A stretch of 14,940 bases of DNA, taken from the NCBI GenBank assembly GCA_038213005.1, contig JBBQTU010000093.1, forward strand, positions 1 through 14,940, given 5' to 3'. The notes beneath the pieces were generated by a model, which did no database searches, was not told the origin of the DNA, and saw nothing but the letters and a program-made list of their open reading frames with translations. This document shows positions 7,171 to 14,067 of this stretch, one piece after another. This DNA is from JBBQTU01 sp038213005 (GTDB taxonomy: Bacteria > Planctomycetota > Phycisphaerae > Tepidisphaerales > Tepidisphaeraceae). Each line of letters opens with the position of its first letter. Within the stretch, counting starts at the first letter, position 1. Made by a program: the position numbers and the translations under genes.

Positions 7171-9555
7171 TTACCGGCGCTTGCCCTTGGCTTTATGTGG
7201 ACCGTTGCCACCGCCGCGAGGTGGATGGCCCGCGGGCTGTCGCTGAGGCCGGCCATGCGACCGCATCGGCGGACGCGCCTGCTTACCGGCGTGCGTCTGC
7301 GGTCTTTGCGGACGGCCGGCTTGGGGCCGGCCCCGGTCGGCCGGGCTCTTCACCGGGGCGCGTGTCCCGCCGGGAAGCTCGACCACGGCGAGATTAAGTT
7401 CGCGGCGCGGCAGATCGACGTTGACGATGGCGACCTTCACCACATCGCCGATGCCGATGCGCGCCCCGCTGCGCTGCGCCTGCACGTAGCCGGCCTTCTC
7501 GTTCACCTCCCACCAATCGTCCATCAGGTGCTCGTAGCGAATCAGGCCGTCGATCAGCCAAGTGCGAAGCTGGATGAACAGACCGAAGTTGGCGATGCCG
7601 CTGACCACGCCGTCGAAGACTTCGCCCATATGGTTTTGCAGCAGGGTCAATACCTTGATCTGGCGAAGCTCGCGCTCAGCGCCCTCGGCGCGGCGCTCGG
7701 TGAAGCTCAGGTGCTTGCCCAACTCGGCCAGGTCCGCCTCGGTGGGCGCATCCTCAAAGTCCACCTTGCCGCGGCGCGATCCCTGCTTCAGATAGACATC
7801 CAGCAGGCGATGCACGGTCAGGTCGGCATAACGGCGGATGGGCGAAGTGAAATGAGAGTACTGCTCGGATGCCAGGGCATAGTGCCCGATCGCCTTGGGC
7901 GAATACTCCGCGCGCGTCAGGCTCTTGAGGACAGCGAGGTTGATCGACAGTTCGGCGGGCTTGCCCTTCACGGCCGCCAGCAGGCCCTGCAAGGCCTTGC
8001 GGTCCAGAACCTTGGGCAGCTTGTACCCTGCAAAACCGATGAACTCCCGCAGCTTGGCCGAATCGGTGTCTTCGGGATCGGGATGCGTGCGGCGGAGGAA
8101 CGGCACATTGAGCTGCCCGAGCAGGCGGGCGAGAGCCTCGTTGGCCTCGACCATGAACATCTCGATCAGCGTGTGCGTGAAGCTCTGATCCTCGGGGACG
8201 GCGTCGACCACACGACCTTCCTCATCCAGCACCAGTTCAACATTCGGCAGCGTCAGCACAAGTTGGCCGGCCGCCAGGCGGCGTTTCTGGATCAGCCGCG
8301 ACACGTGATTCATGTCCTGCAGCAGATCAACCACCGCGGTGGGGTAGTCGGACAACTTCTTCGGCCCATCGGGATGGGGAATCTCGGCCGCACGGTCGAT
8401 GATCGCCTGGGCTTCCTTGTATCGCAGGCGCCGGGCGCTCTGGATGATCGTGTTGGCGAAGCGCATGCGGGCCGGCCGGCCCTGTTGATCCAGGACAATG
8501 AACGCGCTCTTGCAGAGACGCGGCACGGCCTCCTGAAGAGAGCAGATGCCGTTGCTGAGGATTTCCGGCAGCATGGGTATCACGTAGCCGGGGAAATAGA
8601 CGCTGTTGCCGCGCTCGTGGGCCTCAATATCCAAAGGCGAACCGGCCGGGATGAAATGGGCCACGTCGGCGATGTGTACGCCCAGTTCCCAAGTGTTGTC
8701 CTCGGTGCGGCGAAGGCTGATGGCATCGTCGTAATCCTTGGAGTCGTCCGGATCGATGGTGACGATGATCTGGCCGGACAGATCCTCGCGAACGCTCCGC
8801 TGCTTCTCCATGTCGCAGGCGTCGACGGCATGGCGGGCCTGGTCCAGTGCTTCTTGGGGGAATTCCTCGGGGAAATCAAACTGCGCGATGATCCCGCGCA
8901 AATCGACATCCTTCTGCCCCTCTACGCCCAGGGTCTCGGTGATGACACCCTGCGCCATCTTCATGCCCTCGGGATACACCGTCAGTTCGACCACAACCTT
9001 GGTCCCCACCTTGACGTGCTTGGAGGCGGCGTCGGGGATGATGATGGGGGTGGTGAAGGTGTTGCCATCGGGCATCACCACCCACTGCGTGCCCTGCTTG
9101 GCGAGCGTGCCGACGAACTTGGCCTCGGAGCGCTGGACGATGTCCATTACCCGGCCGGTATACATGGTCTTGCCGCCGCGCTGGCCGCGGGATGTGATCT
9201 TGGCGCGGACGGTGTCGCCGGTGAGTGCCCCGCCATGCTCGCCTTCAGGGATGAATAGATCCTCGTGGCTCTGCGGATCGGTCGGGACGACAAACCCGAA
9301 ACCCCGGCGGTTGTGCCGATAGGTGCCCAGGATGGTGTCGCGACTGACCTGCTGCGTCGGCACCATCACCGTGCCGCCGGCGCCCAGCACGGCGCGGCCC
9401 TCGTGCATCAGTTCCTTGAGCGCCTGACGAAACGAGGGATACTCGCCCTCGCCCTGAAGGCTCAGATCATCGGCCAGCTTACGCGGGCTCTCCGGCCGGT
9501 AGCCCTTGGCCTGCAGATGCGAAAGAATACGAGACGGAAGTCCGCGATCACCCAT
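7171..9555 (-). CDS. rnr: Ribonuclease R
   Basis: The 794-aa protein has the full RNase R layout. An N-terminal helix-turn-helix-like segment (about 5-60) is followed by cold-shock OB domains (about 70-210, 'GTYRHNRRGFGFVVP'), the RNB exonuclease core (about 250-590), an S1 domain (about 643-726) and a basic Arg/Pro/Gly-rich tail (about 735-794). The active-site motif 'IDPDDSKDYDDAIS' (267-280) holds the Mg2+-binding aspartates, and 'HFTSPIRRYADL' (568-579) is the second family signature. RNase R degrades structured RNA 3' to 5' in a hydrolytic manner and takes part in rRNA quality control and mRNA turnover in the cytoplasm. The start ATG has AGAAGG about 8 nt upstream. The tail is low-complexity and probably binds RNA. 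It is likely followed in the same transcript by the 777-aa gene; a strong hairpin at 9617-9657 lies upstream. Confidence 0.96.
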   Translation of the reverse strand: MGDRGLPSRILSHLQAKGYRPESPRKLADDLSLQGEGEYPSFRQALKELMHEGRAVLGAGGTVMVPTQQVSRDTILGTYRHNRRGFGFVVPTDPQSHEDLFIPEGEHGGALTGDTVRAKITSRGQRGGKTMYTGRVMDIVQRSEAKFVGTLAKQGTQWVVMPDGNTFTTPIIIPDAASKHVKVGTKVVVELTVYPEGMKMAQGVITETLGVEGQKDVDLRGIIAQFDFPEEFPQEALDQARHAVDACDMEKQRSVREDLSGQIIVTIDPDDSKDYDDAISLRRTEDNTWELGVHIADVAHFIPAGSPLDIEAHERGNSVYFPGYVIPMLPEILSNGICSLQEAVPRLCKSAFIVLDQQGRPARMRFANTIIQSARRLRYKEAQAIIDRAAEIPHPDGPKKLSDYPTAVVDLLQDMNHVSRLIQKRRLAAGQLVLTLPNVELVLDEEGRVVDAVPEDQSFTHTLIEMFMVEANEALARLLGQLNVPFLRRTHPDPEDTDSAKLREFIGFAGYKLPKVLDRKALQGLLAAVKGKPAELSINLAVLKSLTRAEYSPKAIGHYALASEQYSHFTSPIRRYADLTVHRLLDVYLKQGSRRGKVDFEDAPTEADLAELGKHLSFTERRAEGAERELRQIKVLTLLQNHMGEVFDGVVSGIANFGLFIQLRTWLIDGLIRYEHLMDDWWEVNEKAGYVQAQRSGARIGIGDVVKVAIVNVDLPRRELNLAVVELPGGTRAPVKSPADRGRPQAGRPQRPQTHAGKQARPPMRSHGRPQRQPAGHPPRGGGNGPHKAKGKRR

Positions 9556-9616
9556 GATAAACCTTCTCTGTAAAGGCAGACCAATCGGCCTGCCCGCTTA
9601 ATACTACACTAGTACC

Positions 9617-9657
9617 ACAGCGCAACGCTATCCGGGTCGCGGATAGCATTGCGCTGT
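9617..9657. repeat. 17-bp stem hairpin between the secreted orphan gene and rnr
   Basis: Bases 9617-9633 pair with 9641-9657 (ACAGCGCAACGCTATCC against its complement) with a single mismatch and a 7-nt loop. It lies 51 bp past the stop of the minus-strand orphan gene. No T-run follows on the minus strand, so it may be a Rho-assisted terminator, an mRNA-stabilising element or a mobile palindrome. Because rnr starts about 60 bp beyond it, it could also sit in the rnr leader. Confidence 0.6.
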
Positions 9658-9707
9658 AGTGCGAGAAGCCCACGGCATTGCGTGCATCCACGAGGCTGCC
9701 AGAACGG

Positions 9708-10820
9708 CTATCGCGCGCGTTGCCGACGCCCGCCCTGATTGTTCTGGCCATCGTTCTGCGCCGTATCCATCCGCTTCTGCAGTTCCAGTTCCAACGCCCT
9801 GATGCGTCCGCCGGCGTCCATGTTCCTCTGACTGCGACGAAGGTCAAAACCCCCGCGCTTGTCGTTGGGGTCAAACTGCGCCACGATGTCATTGAGCTTT
9901 GTGTCCCGCATCTCGACCAGCGCGACGCCAAACCGCTGCAGCATATCCCTCGGGGGATTGGTCTTGAGCCAGGCGTCAGCCAACTGTGTGCCCTTGTCCA
10001 CCGCTGAAGCATATTCGGCCCCGGCCTGCGCACGATGATAGGCATCAGTAAATGCTGCCATGGCCCCGTCATAAGACTCGTCGAGCAACCCCGCCAGTGC
10101 CGAACGACACGCCAGGATTGGCACGTTCAGCTTGTGGACGCGATCGCGTTCATTGTCCAGCTTTTCCATCGCGGCCTTTGCCTGTTGCGGGTTGAACCGG
10201 GCAACCTCCTGCTCCATTTTCTGGCCCTGCGCGACGCTGGTGATTACACCCGCGGTCATCTCGGGCACCGGCGCCTTGTTCAGGGCGGCGGTGACCATGG
10301 GCTTGTACTGTGCGGCCAGGCTCTTGGGCAGAGCTGATAGCAGTTGCCACTTGATATACCCATCCACAGAAGGCGTAGCGCCCAGTTTCCGATCCAGCAG
10401 GACGAACAGGTTGTCGGTCGTCAGGTCATTGCACGGCGTCTCCGTGAAATAGTTGGATTCCGTCCGCAGAGCCCCACGCTCGAACTCGCGGCGAATCTCC
10501 TCCACCGCCATACCAAGCGGGCTCTTGGGATCGAGCCTGCTCTTACGAGTCAGACGTAGCTGTTGCGGCGTCTTGGCGTCCGCGCCGGCCGCGGCGTCGG
10601 GCTTCGCCCCGGCGCGAGTCGGCGTCGCCCGGGTCGTTGGCGGCCTGGCCGGCTTTGTCGCCGGCACTGCAGGCGTGGTGACGTCGGCATCGGTCGTCGA
10701 ATCTGCCGCCGGCGGCGGAGTTGCCTCCTGGGCGCAAATCACACCCGCATGCAGGGTGACCAAGAGGCCGGCAAGGCAGGTGATCACTGATCGAGGCGAG
10801 CGTTGTAGGGTGTGCAGCAT
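9708..10820 (-). CDS. Secreted protein of unknown function
   Basis: I do not recognise this 370-aa protein. The frame is open to 11018, but the ATG at 10820 is preferred: GGAGA lies just upstream, and the product then begins with a clear signal peptide (about 1-30, charged 'LQRSPR', hydrophobic core, likely cut after 'VICA'). Residues 31-85 form an Ala/Pro/Thr-rich linker with 'ATKPARPPTTRATPTRAGAK', typical of flexible periplasmic spacers. The remaining 280 residues are mostly predicted helix, with an 'EEIRREFERG' helix near 107-116, 'ARFNPQQAKAAMEKLDNERDRVHKL' near 207-231 and an Arg/Gln/Gly-rich end (358-370). No catalytic motif is visible. It stands alone, separated from rnr by 152 bp containing a hairpin. 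Predicted location is the periplasm or paryphoplasm; a scaffolding or binding role is possible but unsupported. Confidence 0.75.
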   Translation of the reverse strand: MLHTLQRSPRSVITCLAGLLVTLHAGVICAQEATPPPAADSTTDADVTTPAVPATKPARPPTTRATPTRAGAKPDAAAGADAKTPQQLRLTRKSRLDPKSPLGMAVEEIRREFERGALRTESNYFTETPCNDLTTDNLFVLLDRKLGATPSVDGYIKWQLLSALPKSLAAQYKPMVTAALNKAPVPEMTAGVITSVAQGQKMEQEVARFNPQQAKAAMEKLDNERDRVHKLNVPILACRSALAGLLDESYDGAMAAFTDAYHRAQAGAEYASAVDKGTQLADAWLKTNPPRDMLQRFGVALVEMRDTKLNDIVAQFDPNDKRGGFDLRRSQRNMDAGGRIRALELELQKRMDTAQNDGQNNQGGRRQRAR

Positions 10821-10952
10821 CGTATTCTCCGGTCGCAGCGATCTCGCGGGTGCCTGCCCGGCCAACTCGCGCCAGCCTGCAAAGGCCCGCCGAATCGCTG
10901 TGACAGTCAATATACCACAGATGCGGCGTTGATGATCGCCAGCCCGCGATTT

Positions 10953-10975
10953 GGGCGTGCCCGTTTCTTCGGGCG
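10953..10975 (+). repeat. Dispersed palindrome GGGCGTGCCCG…CGGGC, copy 1
   Basis: GGGCGTGCCCGTTTCTTCGGGCG forms a small hairpin (GCCCG/CGGGC, T-rich loop). Related copies occur at 13238-13260 and, inverted, at 13420-13444 in this window. It lies upstream of the secreted orphan gene. Confidence 0.7.
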
Positions 10976-11120
10976 AATGGGCGGCCGTCGGTGTTGGCGG
11001 GAGCGGGATACCCGGCAAGAAGCGAGAGTTGTCGCGGGAGGGGGTGGGGGGTAGCGCGGGACCTTGTGGGACAAGGAGTTAGGCGCGAAACGGGGGTCAA
11101 GGTGCGCAAGTTTCTTTGGG

Positions 11121-11152
11121 AAGGCACGAAGGCAACAAGGCACGAAGGCACG
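11121..11152 (+). repeat. 8-bp tandem repeat, four units
   Basis: Four consecutive units: AAGGCACG, AAGGCAAC, AAGGCACG, AAGGCACG. Only the second unit differs. It is in non-coding DNA; slipped-strand expansion is the simplest origin. Confidence 0.8.
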
Positions 11153-11645
11153 CAGGGCTGGACAGCTCAGGAAAACCCGTTAGGTATCTCTTTTGACGAG
11201 CCACCCCGAACCTGGACGGTGCGTTTATTTTCTTTGGCCGCTTCATTGGGCTATTCACTTGTCAGAGCACCAGTCGGCGCGCACTCCATCCGCGTCGATG
11301 TTCGGGTTACAGTATAGAGAGGTGCGCGAGGGTGTCAAGCAGCAATTTGGGGAACTTGAAGCGGTTGCGACCTGGCAGGCGTGTTCAAACCCAGAGTGTG
11401 GCGTCGGCCGGGCGGCCGGGCAGGAGCAGGAGGTTGCCGGTGGCGGTGAGTTTGGCAGGCCGCGTGAACCGGCCGGAGAATGCGAGGGAACTGGCGGCGT
11501 TGTGTTATAGCGTTGCCCCGGGCGGCCATTCGGGGATGATGACTGGACCGACCAGGCAGCGCGGCGTCTGTGCGTGCAAAATCACGTTGCGTCGGATGGG
11601 ATGACCTAAGAAAGTGAGGGCGGATGGCCAAACAATCGCCTTTGA

Positions 11646-11675
11646 CCCCTTTGTTTTCAGCCCCTTTGTTTTCAG
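11646..11675 (+). repeat. 15-bp perfect tandem duplication
   Basis: CCCCTTTGTTTTCAG occurs twice back to back (11646-11660 and 11661-11675). It lies 69 bp beyond the Fic gene stop. Its style resembles the GAACCTTTTCTGTT duplication at 13984-14013 on the other side of the Fic gene. Confidence 0.8.
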
Positions 11676-11743
11676 ACAATTCAAACTAGCTGCGCGCCCG
11701 TTTCATCCCCCGGAGGCGCTTGCATCTTATGGCTTTTGGGCAC

Positions 11744-13102
11744 TCAACAAAGGATGACCTGTTCAATAAACTGCTGTGCAAGTTTCAATCCATTGGCGTC
11801 CCGATCATATTTCGTAACCACCGTTCCATTGCTTGCGCGGATGACCTTGACGCCAATAAGTTCTGCATTGACGACTAGTACCTCTCTTAAGCTGAGTGGC
11901 GAATCGTCCAGATCGTAGAGTATTACCGCTTCTTGATCGGGCAATTGTTTGCTGACGAGCAAAGCGACGCGCGGCTCATGCCGAATGTCATCAGTATCTT
12001 CAGATTTCCAGAAGTGCTTTCCAAAGAAGAAGATGTAGCGGACAGTGTTGCCGCCCAGTTTGAACATGAGTGTGAAAAACCATGTTTGCTTTGCTCCGAT
12101 GCCATTTCTGATGTTCTCCCACGCTCCCTCATCAATGATCGGATACTCGCGGAACTGGACCTCATAACCTGCTTCGGTAATCTTCGCGGCACATCGTTGA
12201 ACATCGTTCCGTAGAGATTCTAGAATGCGAGCCCATCGGAGATACTGTGCTTTGCGTTGCTCTGCGACACGCGTTGAGACTTCGCCCGAAATACTCAATG
12301 CCCAGTCTGATAGTTCTGATGCCTGCTGTTGCGCCGAAATGTACTTATCGAGAGTTGCAGCAGTTCGTTGAGCGATCAACTGCGTCAGTGTGTTGATGTC
12401 GCCACGATCAGCGGCTGCCAGTGCGTCGTAATAGCCATTCTGGTCACGATCTTGCAGTCTGATGATCGCGGGTGCCAGGTTCGCCCGCAGGAGGACAAGG
12501 TCTTGCCAGAGTCTGGCGGTGCGGCCGTTGCCATCTTTAAACGGATGAACACGGGCTATTGCCCAATGCGCCCATGTCGCAACTTTGACGGCGTTGACGT
12601 CTCCAGATTCAGATATCTCCTTGAGTATCTGGTCAACAAGTGCTGGGATTAGCTCCGGACGCGGAGGCTGTTGAGCAGCGCCACTGATCATCACTCTTTC
12701 ATGCCGAAGGCCGCCGGCAGAAGCCTCGAGATCCTTGAGTAGAATGCCGTGAAGAGCTAGAAGTTTGTCAACCACATAGGGTGTATCATCCGGAAGAAGA
12801 ATGCTCTCCAAGTGCTTTACCGCGTTACCAAGATTAATGGCTTCGGTTCCTTCCCGCCTTCGATTGTTGTTGACGTAACCTGTGGTCAAAATCTGAAGCG
12901 TTTCGCGAAGCGTCAGGGTGTTTCCTTCGATTGCGTTACTCGAATAGACGCGCTCGGAAAAAAGCTTCTCATGAACGGACGCAACCAGCTCGGGGGTCAG
13001 CGGGCGGAACTGGTTGACCTTTGTGGCCAAATCATCAACGTCCCCGACTAAAGCATTTGTTTCCGCGCTGAACTCGAACTGTCGAAGCGGTTTCAATTCC
13101 AT
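11744..13102 (-). CDS. Fic domain protein, class II, with long unrecognised C-terminal region
   Basis: The 452-aa protein carries the Fic core motif 'HPFKDGNGRTAR' (186-197), matching HPFx(D/E)GNGRxxR, where His186 is the catalytic base for AMP transfer from ATP to a target hydroxyl. An N-terminal 'SNAIEG' (55-60) fits the (S/T)xxxE(G/N) inhibitory motif of class II Fic proteins, with Glu59 expected to block the ATP site. The flap segment is near 130-152. Residues about 265-305 look helical, and 310-452 form a beta-rich region ('TWFFTLMFKLGGNTVRYIFFFGKHFW') that is not the usual winged helix. Start at 13102 is supported by GGAG 8 nt upstream and a plausible promoter. Base composition is visibly more AT-rich than neighbouring genes, and repeats flank both sides, suggesting acquisition by transfer. 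Possible roles are a regulated AMPylator, toxin or stress regulator; no antitoxin gene is adjacent. Confidence 0.92.
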   Translation of the reverse strand: MELKPLRQFEFSAETNALVGDVDDLATKVNQFRPLTPELVASVHEKLFSERVYSSNAIEGNTLTLRETLQILTTGYVNNNRRREGTEAINLGNAVKHLESILLPDDTPYVVDKLLALHGILLKDLEASAGGLRHERVMISGAAQQPPRPELIPALVDQILKEISESGDVNAVKVATWAHWAIARVHPFKDGNGRTARLWQDLVLLRANLAPAIIRLQDRDQNGYYDALAAADRGDINTLTQLIAQRTAATLDKYISAQQQASELSDWALSISGEVSTRVAEQRKAQYLRWARILESLRNDVQRCAAKITEAGYEVQFREYPIIDEGAWENIRNGIGAKQTWFFTLMFKLGGNTVRYIFFFGKHFWKSEDTDDIRHEPRVALLVSKQLPDQEAVILYDLDDSPLSLREVLVVNAELIGVKVIRASNGTVVTKYDRDANGLKLAQQFIEQVILC

Positions 13103-13125
13103 TGGACTGCTCCAACTTGATCGTG

Positions 13126-13154
13126 TTTATGTGACTACATGCTCACCGTTGCAA
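13126..13154 (-). promoter_or_regulatory. Candidate sigma-70-type promoter of the Fic gene
   Basis: On the minus strand TTGCAA (13154-13149) and CATAAA (13131-13126) are separated by exactly 17 bp. Transcription would begin near 13119, giving a short leader that still includes the GGAG ribosome site. This is a consensus match by eye only. Confidence 0.4.
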
Positions 13155-13230
13155 TAGTAACACAGTACTGCAAGGACTGAAATAATACCGCGTTTCCGGT
13201 CCGGCGGTCAAATTTGTCCCGCGTGTCCAC

Positions 13231-13450
13231 GGAGGGCGGGCGTGCCCGTTTTTCCGGGCAGATGCAAGTTGCGCTTCAGCAAGTGGTTGGAGCGAATACG
13301 GTGCTGAAAGAGGTGTCGCCCTTGCAGGGCTCATTCAGGGTGAATGGTTCTTACCCAGGGCTGCGCGAGTACGCTTACCCTGGGCTTAAGAATGCCGCCC
13401 CGTTGGGGCTAAGAAATCACGTGCCCGAAAAAATGGGCACGCCCCGGAGG
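13231..13450. repeat. Cluster of palindromic extragenic repeats
   Basis: This 220-bp stretch contains no gene and at least five hairpins in a row. The outer pair, 13238-13260 and 13422-13444, are inverted copies of each other (2 mismatches in 23) and each also folds on itself. Between them are GCCCT/AGGGC at 13318-13330, a long hairpin TTCTTACCCAGGG…CCCTGGGCTTAAGAA at 13348-13392, and GCCCC/GGGGC at 13397-13409. From memory, the CCCAGGG…CCCTGGG plus GCCCC…GGGGC arrangement resembles a dispersed planctomycete intergenic repeat, which would need a search to confirm. It lies upstream of the Fic gene and next to the 3' end of the intron-like RNA. Confidence 0.75.
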
Positions 13451-13472
13451 GCGATTTAGGGCGTAACAATAA

Positions 13473-13960
13473 GTCGAGTAGAGAAGAGGCGCGGTGGTTA
13501 CACAATGCCATTCCGTTTCCACTTCCCTCTCTAACATTCCGTACGGCGGGTTTTCCCAGTACGGCTTCAAACCGGACGTCAAAGCAGAACCTTCACCCAC
13601 GGGCTCCAAGCCGATGGACTTATAACTGCTCCCAAGCCCTGAATCGCACCGGACACCGTTCTTGCCGCACTGTGTCGGGCACGGAGCGAGATCTTTCCAG
13701 GACATATCCGTGTCCAGAGGCCCTTGGCTCGCCGTCGGGTTATAGTGTCCCAACAGGTCATTACTTACTATGGCGTCATCTGAGCCTCTGTCTCACATCC
13801 AACGGCTCGGGCAAATCAACCAATTCCCGCGGTTGGACTTACACCAACTGGACAAGCAGCTTTGTTGGCTGCATCAGGACGCGATTCAACAGGGCGCGTC
13901 CCCTCGCCTCATTACGGTACAATCTTGGTCGCCGGGTTGCTGCACGGTCTCTGGTCGCAA
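13473..13960 (-). ncRNA. ORF-less structured RNA resembling a group II intron
   Basis: The minus strand holds many local stems in about 490 nt: GGACGCG/CGCGTCC, GCAGC/GCTGC (13873-13857), GTTGG-TGTAAGT-CCAAC (13847-13831), GGACA/TGTCC (13714-13699) and GACAC/GTGTC. The GGTGTAAGTCC loop is of a kind seen in domain I of group II introns. Near the 3' end a domain V-like hairpin (13568-13535) has CCGTAC/GTACGG, a 2-nt bulge and a tetraloop, then a domain VI-like stem and CTACTCGAC (13481-13473), almost the same end as the intron at 1228. Weak points: the base of the V-like hairpin does not pair canonically, and the 5' end (about GCGACC near 13958) deviates from GUGYG. No maturase ORF is present. 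A different structured RNA, or a decayed intron, is possible. Confidence 0.45.
13535..13568 (-). ncRNA. Domain V-like hairpin
   Basis: On the minus strand: GAAGCCGTAC, TGGG, AAAA, CCCG, CC, GTACGGAATG. The upper part matches group II domain V (two stems, 2-nt bulge, 4-nt loop, an AGC in the 5' strand). The 3' strand reads GGAATG rather than GGTTC, so the triad is not paired as usual. Confidence 0.45.
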
Positions 13961-13983
13961 AGAACGATCCCTGGAACATGCCC

Positions 13984-14013
13984 GAACCTTTTCTGTTCTG
14001 AACCTTTTCTGTT
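13984..14013 (+). repeat. 16-bp period tandem duplication
   Basis: GAACCTTTTCTGTT starts at 13984 and again at 14000, with a further partial GAACCTT at 14018. It sits just beyond the proposed 5' end of the structured RNA, 55 bp from the GH27 stop codon. Confidence 0.7.
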
Positions 14014-14067
14014 ATTTGAACCTTATGTGAGACGAGATCGCGGTCTCGGGGGTCTGTGAAGGGGGAG

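Larger units (their letters stand above)
10821..11743. other. Repeat-containing non-coding region
   Basis: About 920 bases with no convincing gene. Open frames here either overlap repeats or lack family resemblance and a good start. It holds one copy of the GGGCGTGCCCG palindrome (10953-10975), an 8-bp tandem array (11121-11152) and a 15-bp tandem duplication (11646-11675). The stretch from about 11380 to 11640 might be decayed coding sequence, but I could not match it to any family. Confidence 0.5.

Noticed and set aside
7195..9258. 687-aa plus-strand open frame
   Set aside because: Entirely antisense to rnr; a typical shadow of high-GC third positions.
10821..11018. 66-residue N-terminal extension of the secreted orphan
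   Set aside because: It would bury the signal peptide; the ATG at 10820 has a ribosome site and starts a standard signal sequence.
11121..11152. Short array considered as CRISPR
   Set aside because: Units are contiguous 8-mers without spacers; no cas genes are present.
11335..11679. 114-aa minus-strand frame in the gap before the Fic gene
   Set aside because: Begins inside the 15-bp duplication, has no ribosome site and no family resemblance.
13409..13753. 114-aa minus-strand frame over the structured RNA
   Set aside because: It translates the stems and the domain V-like hairpin; no protein family resemblance, so RNA is the better explanation.
13672..14001. 109-aa plus-strand frame
   Set aside because: Antisense to the structured RNA region, no ribosome site and no recognisable domain.
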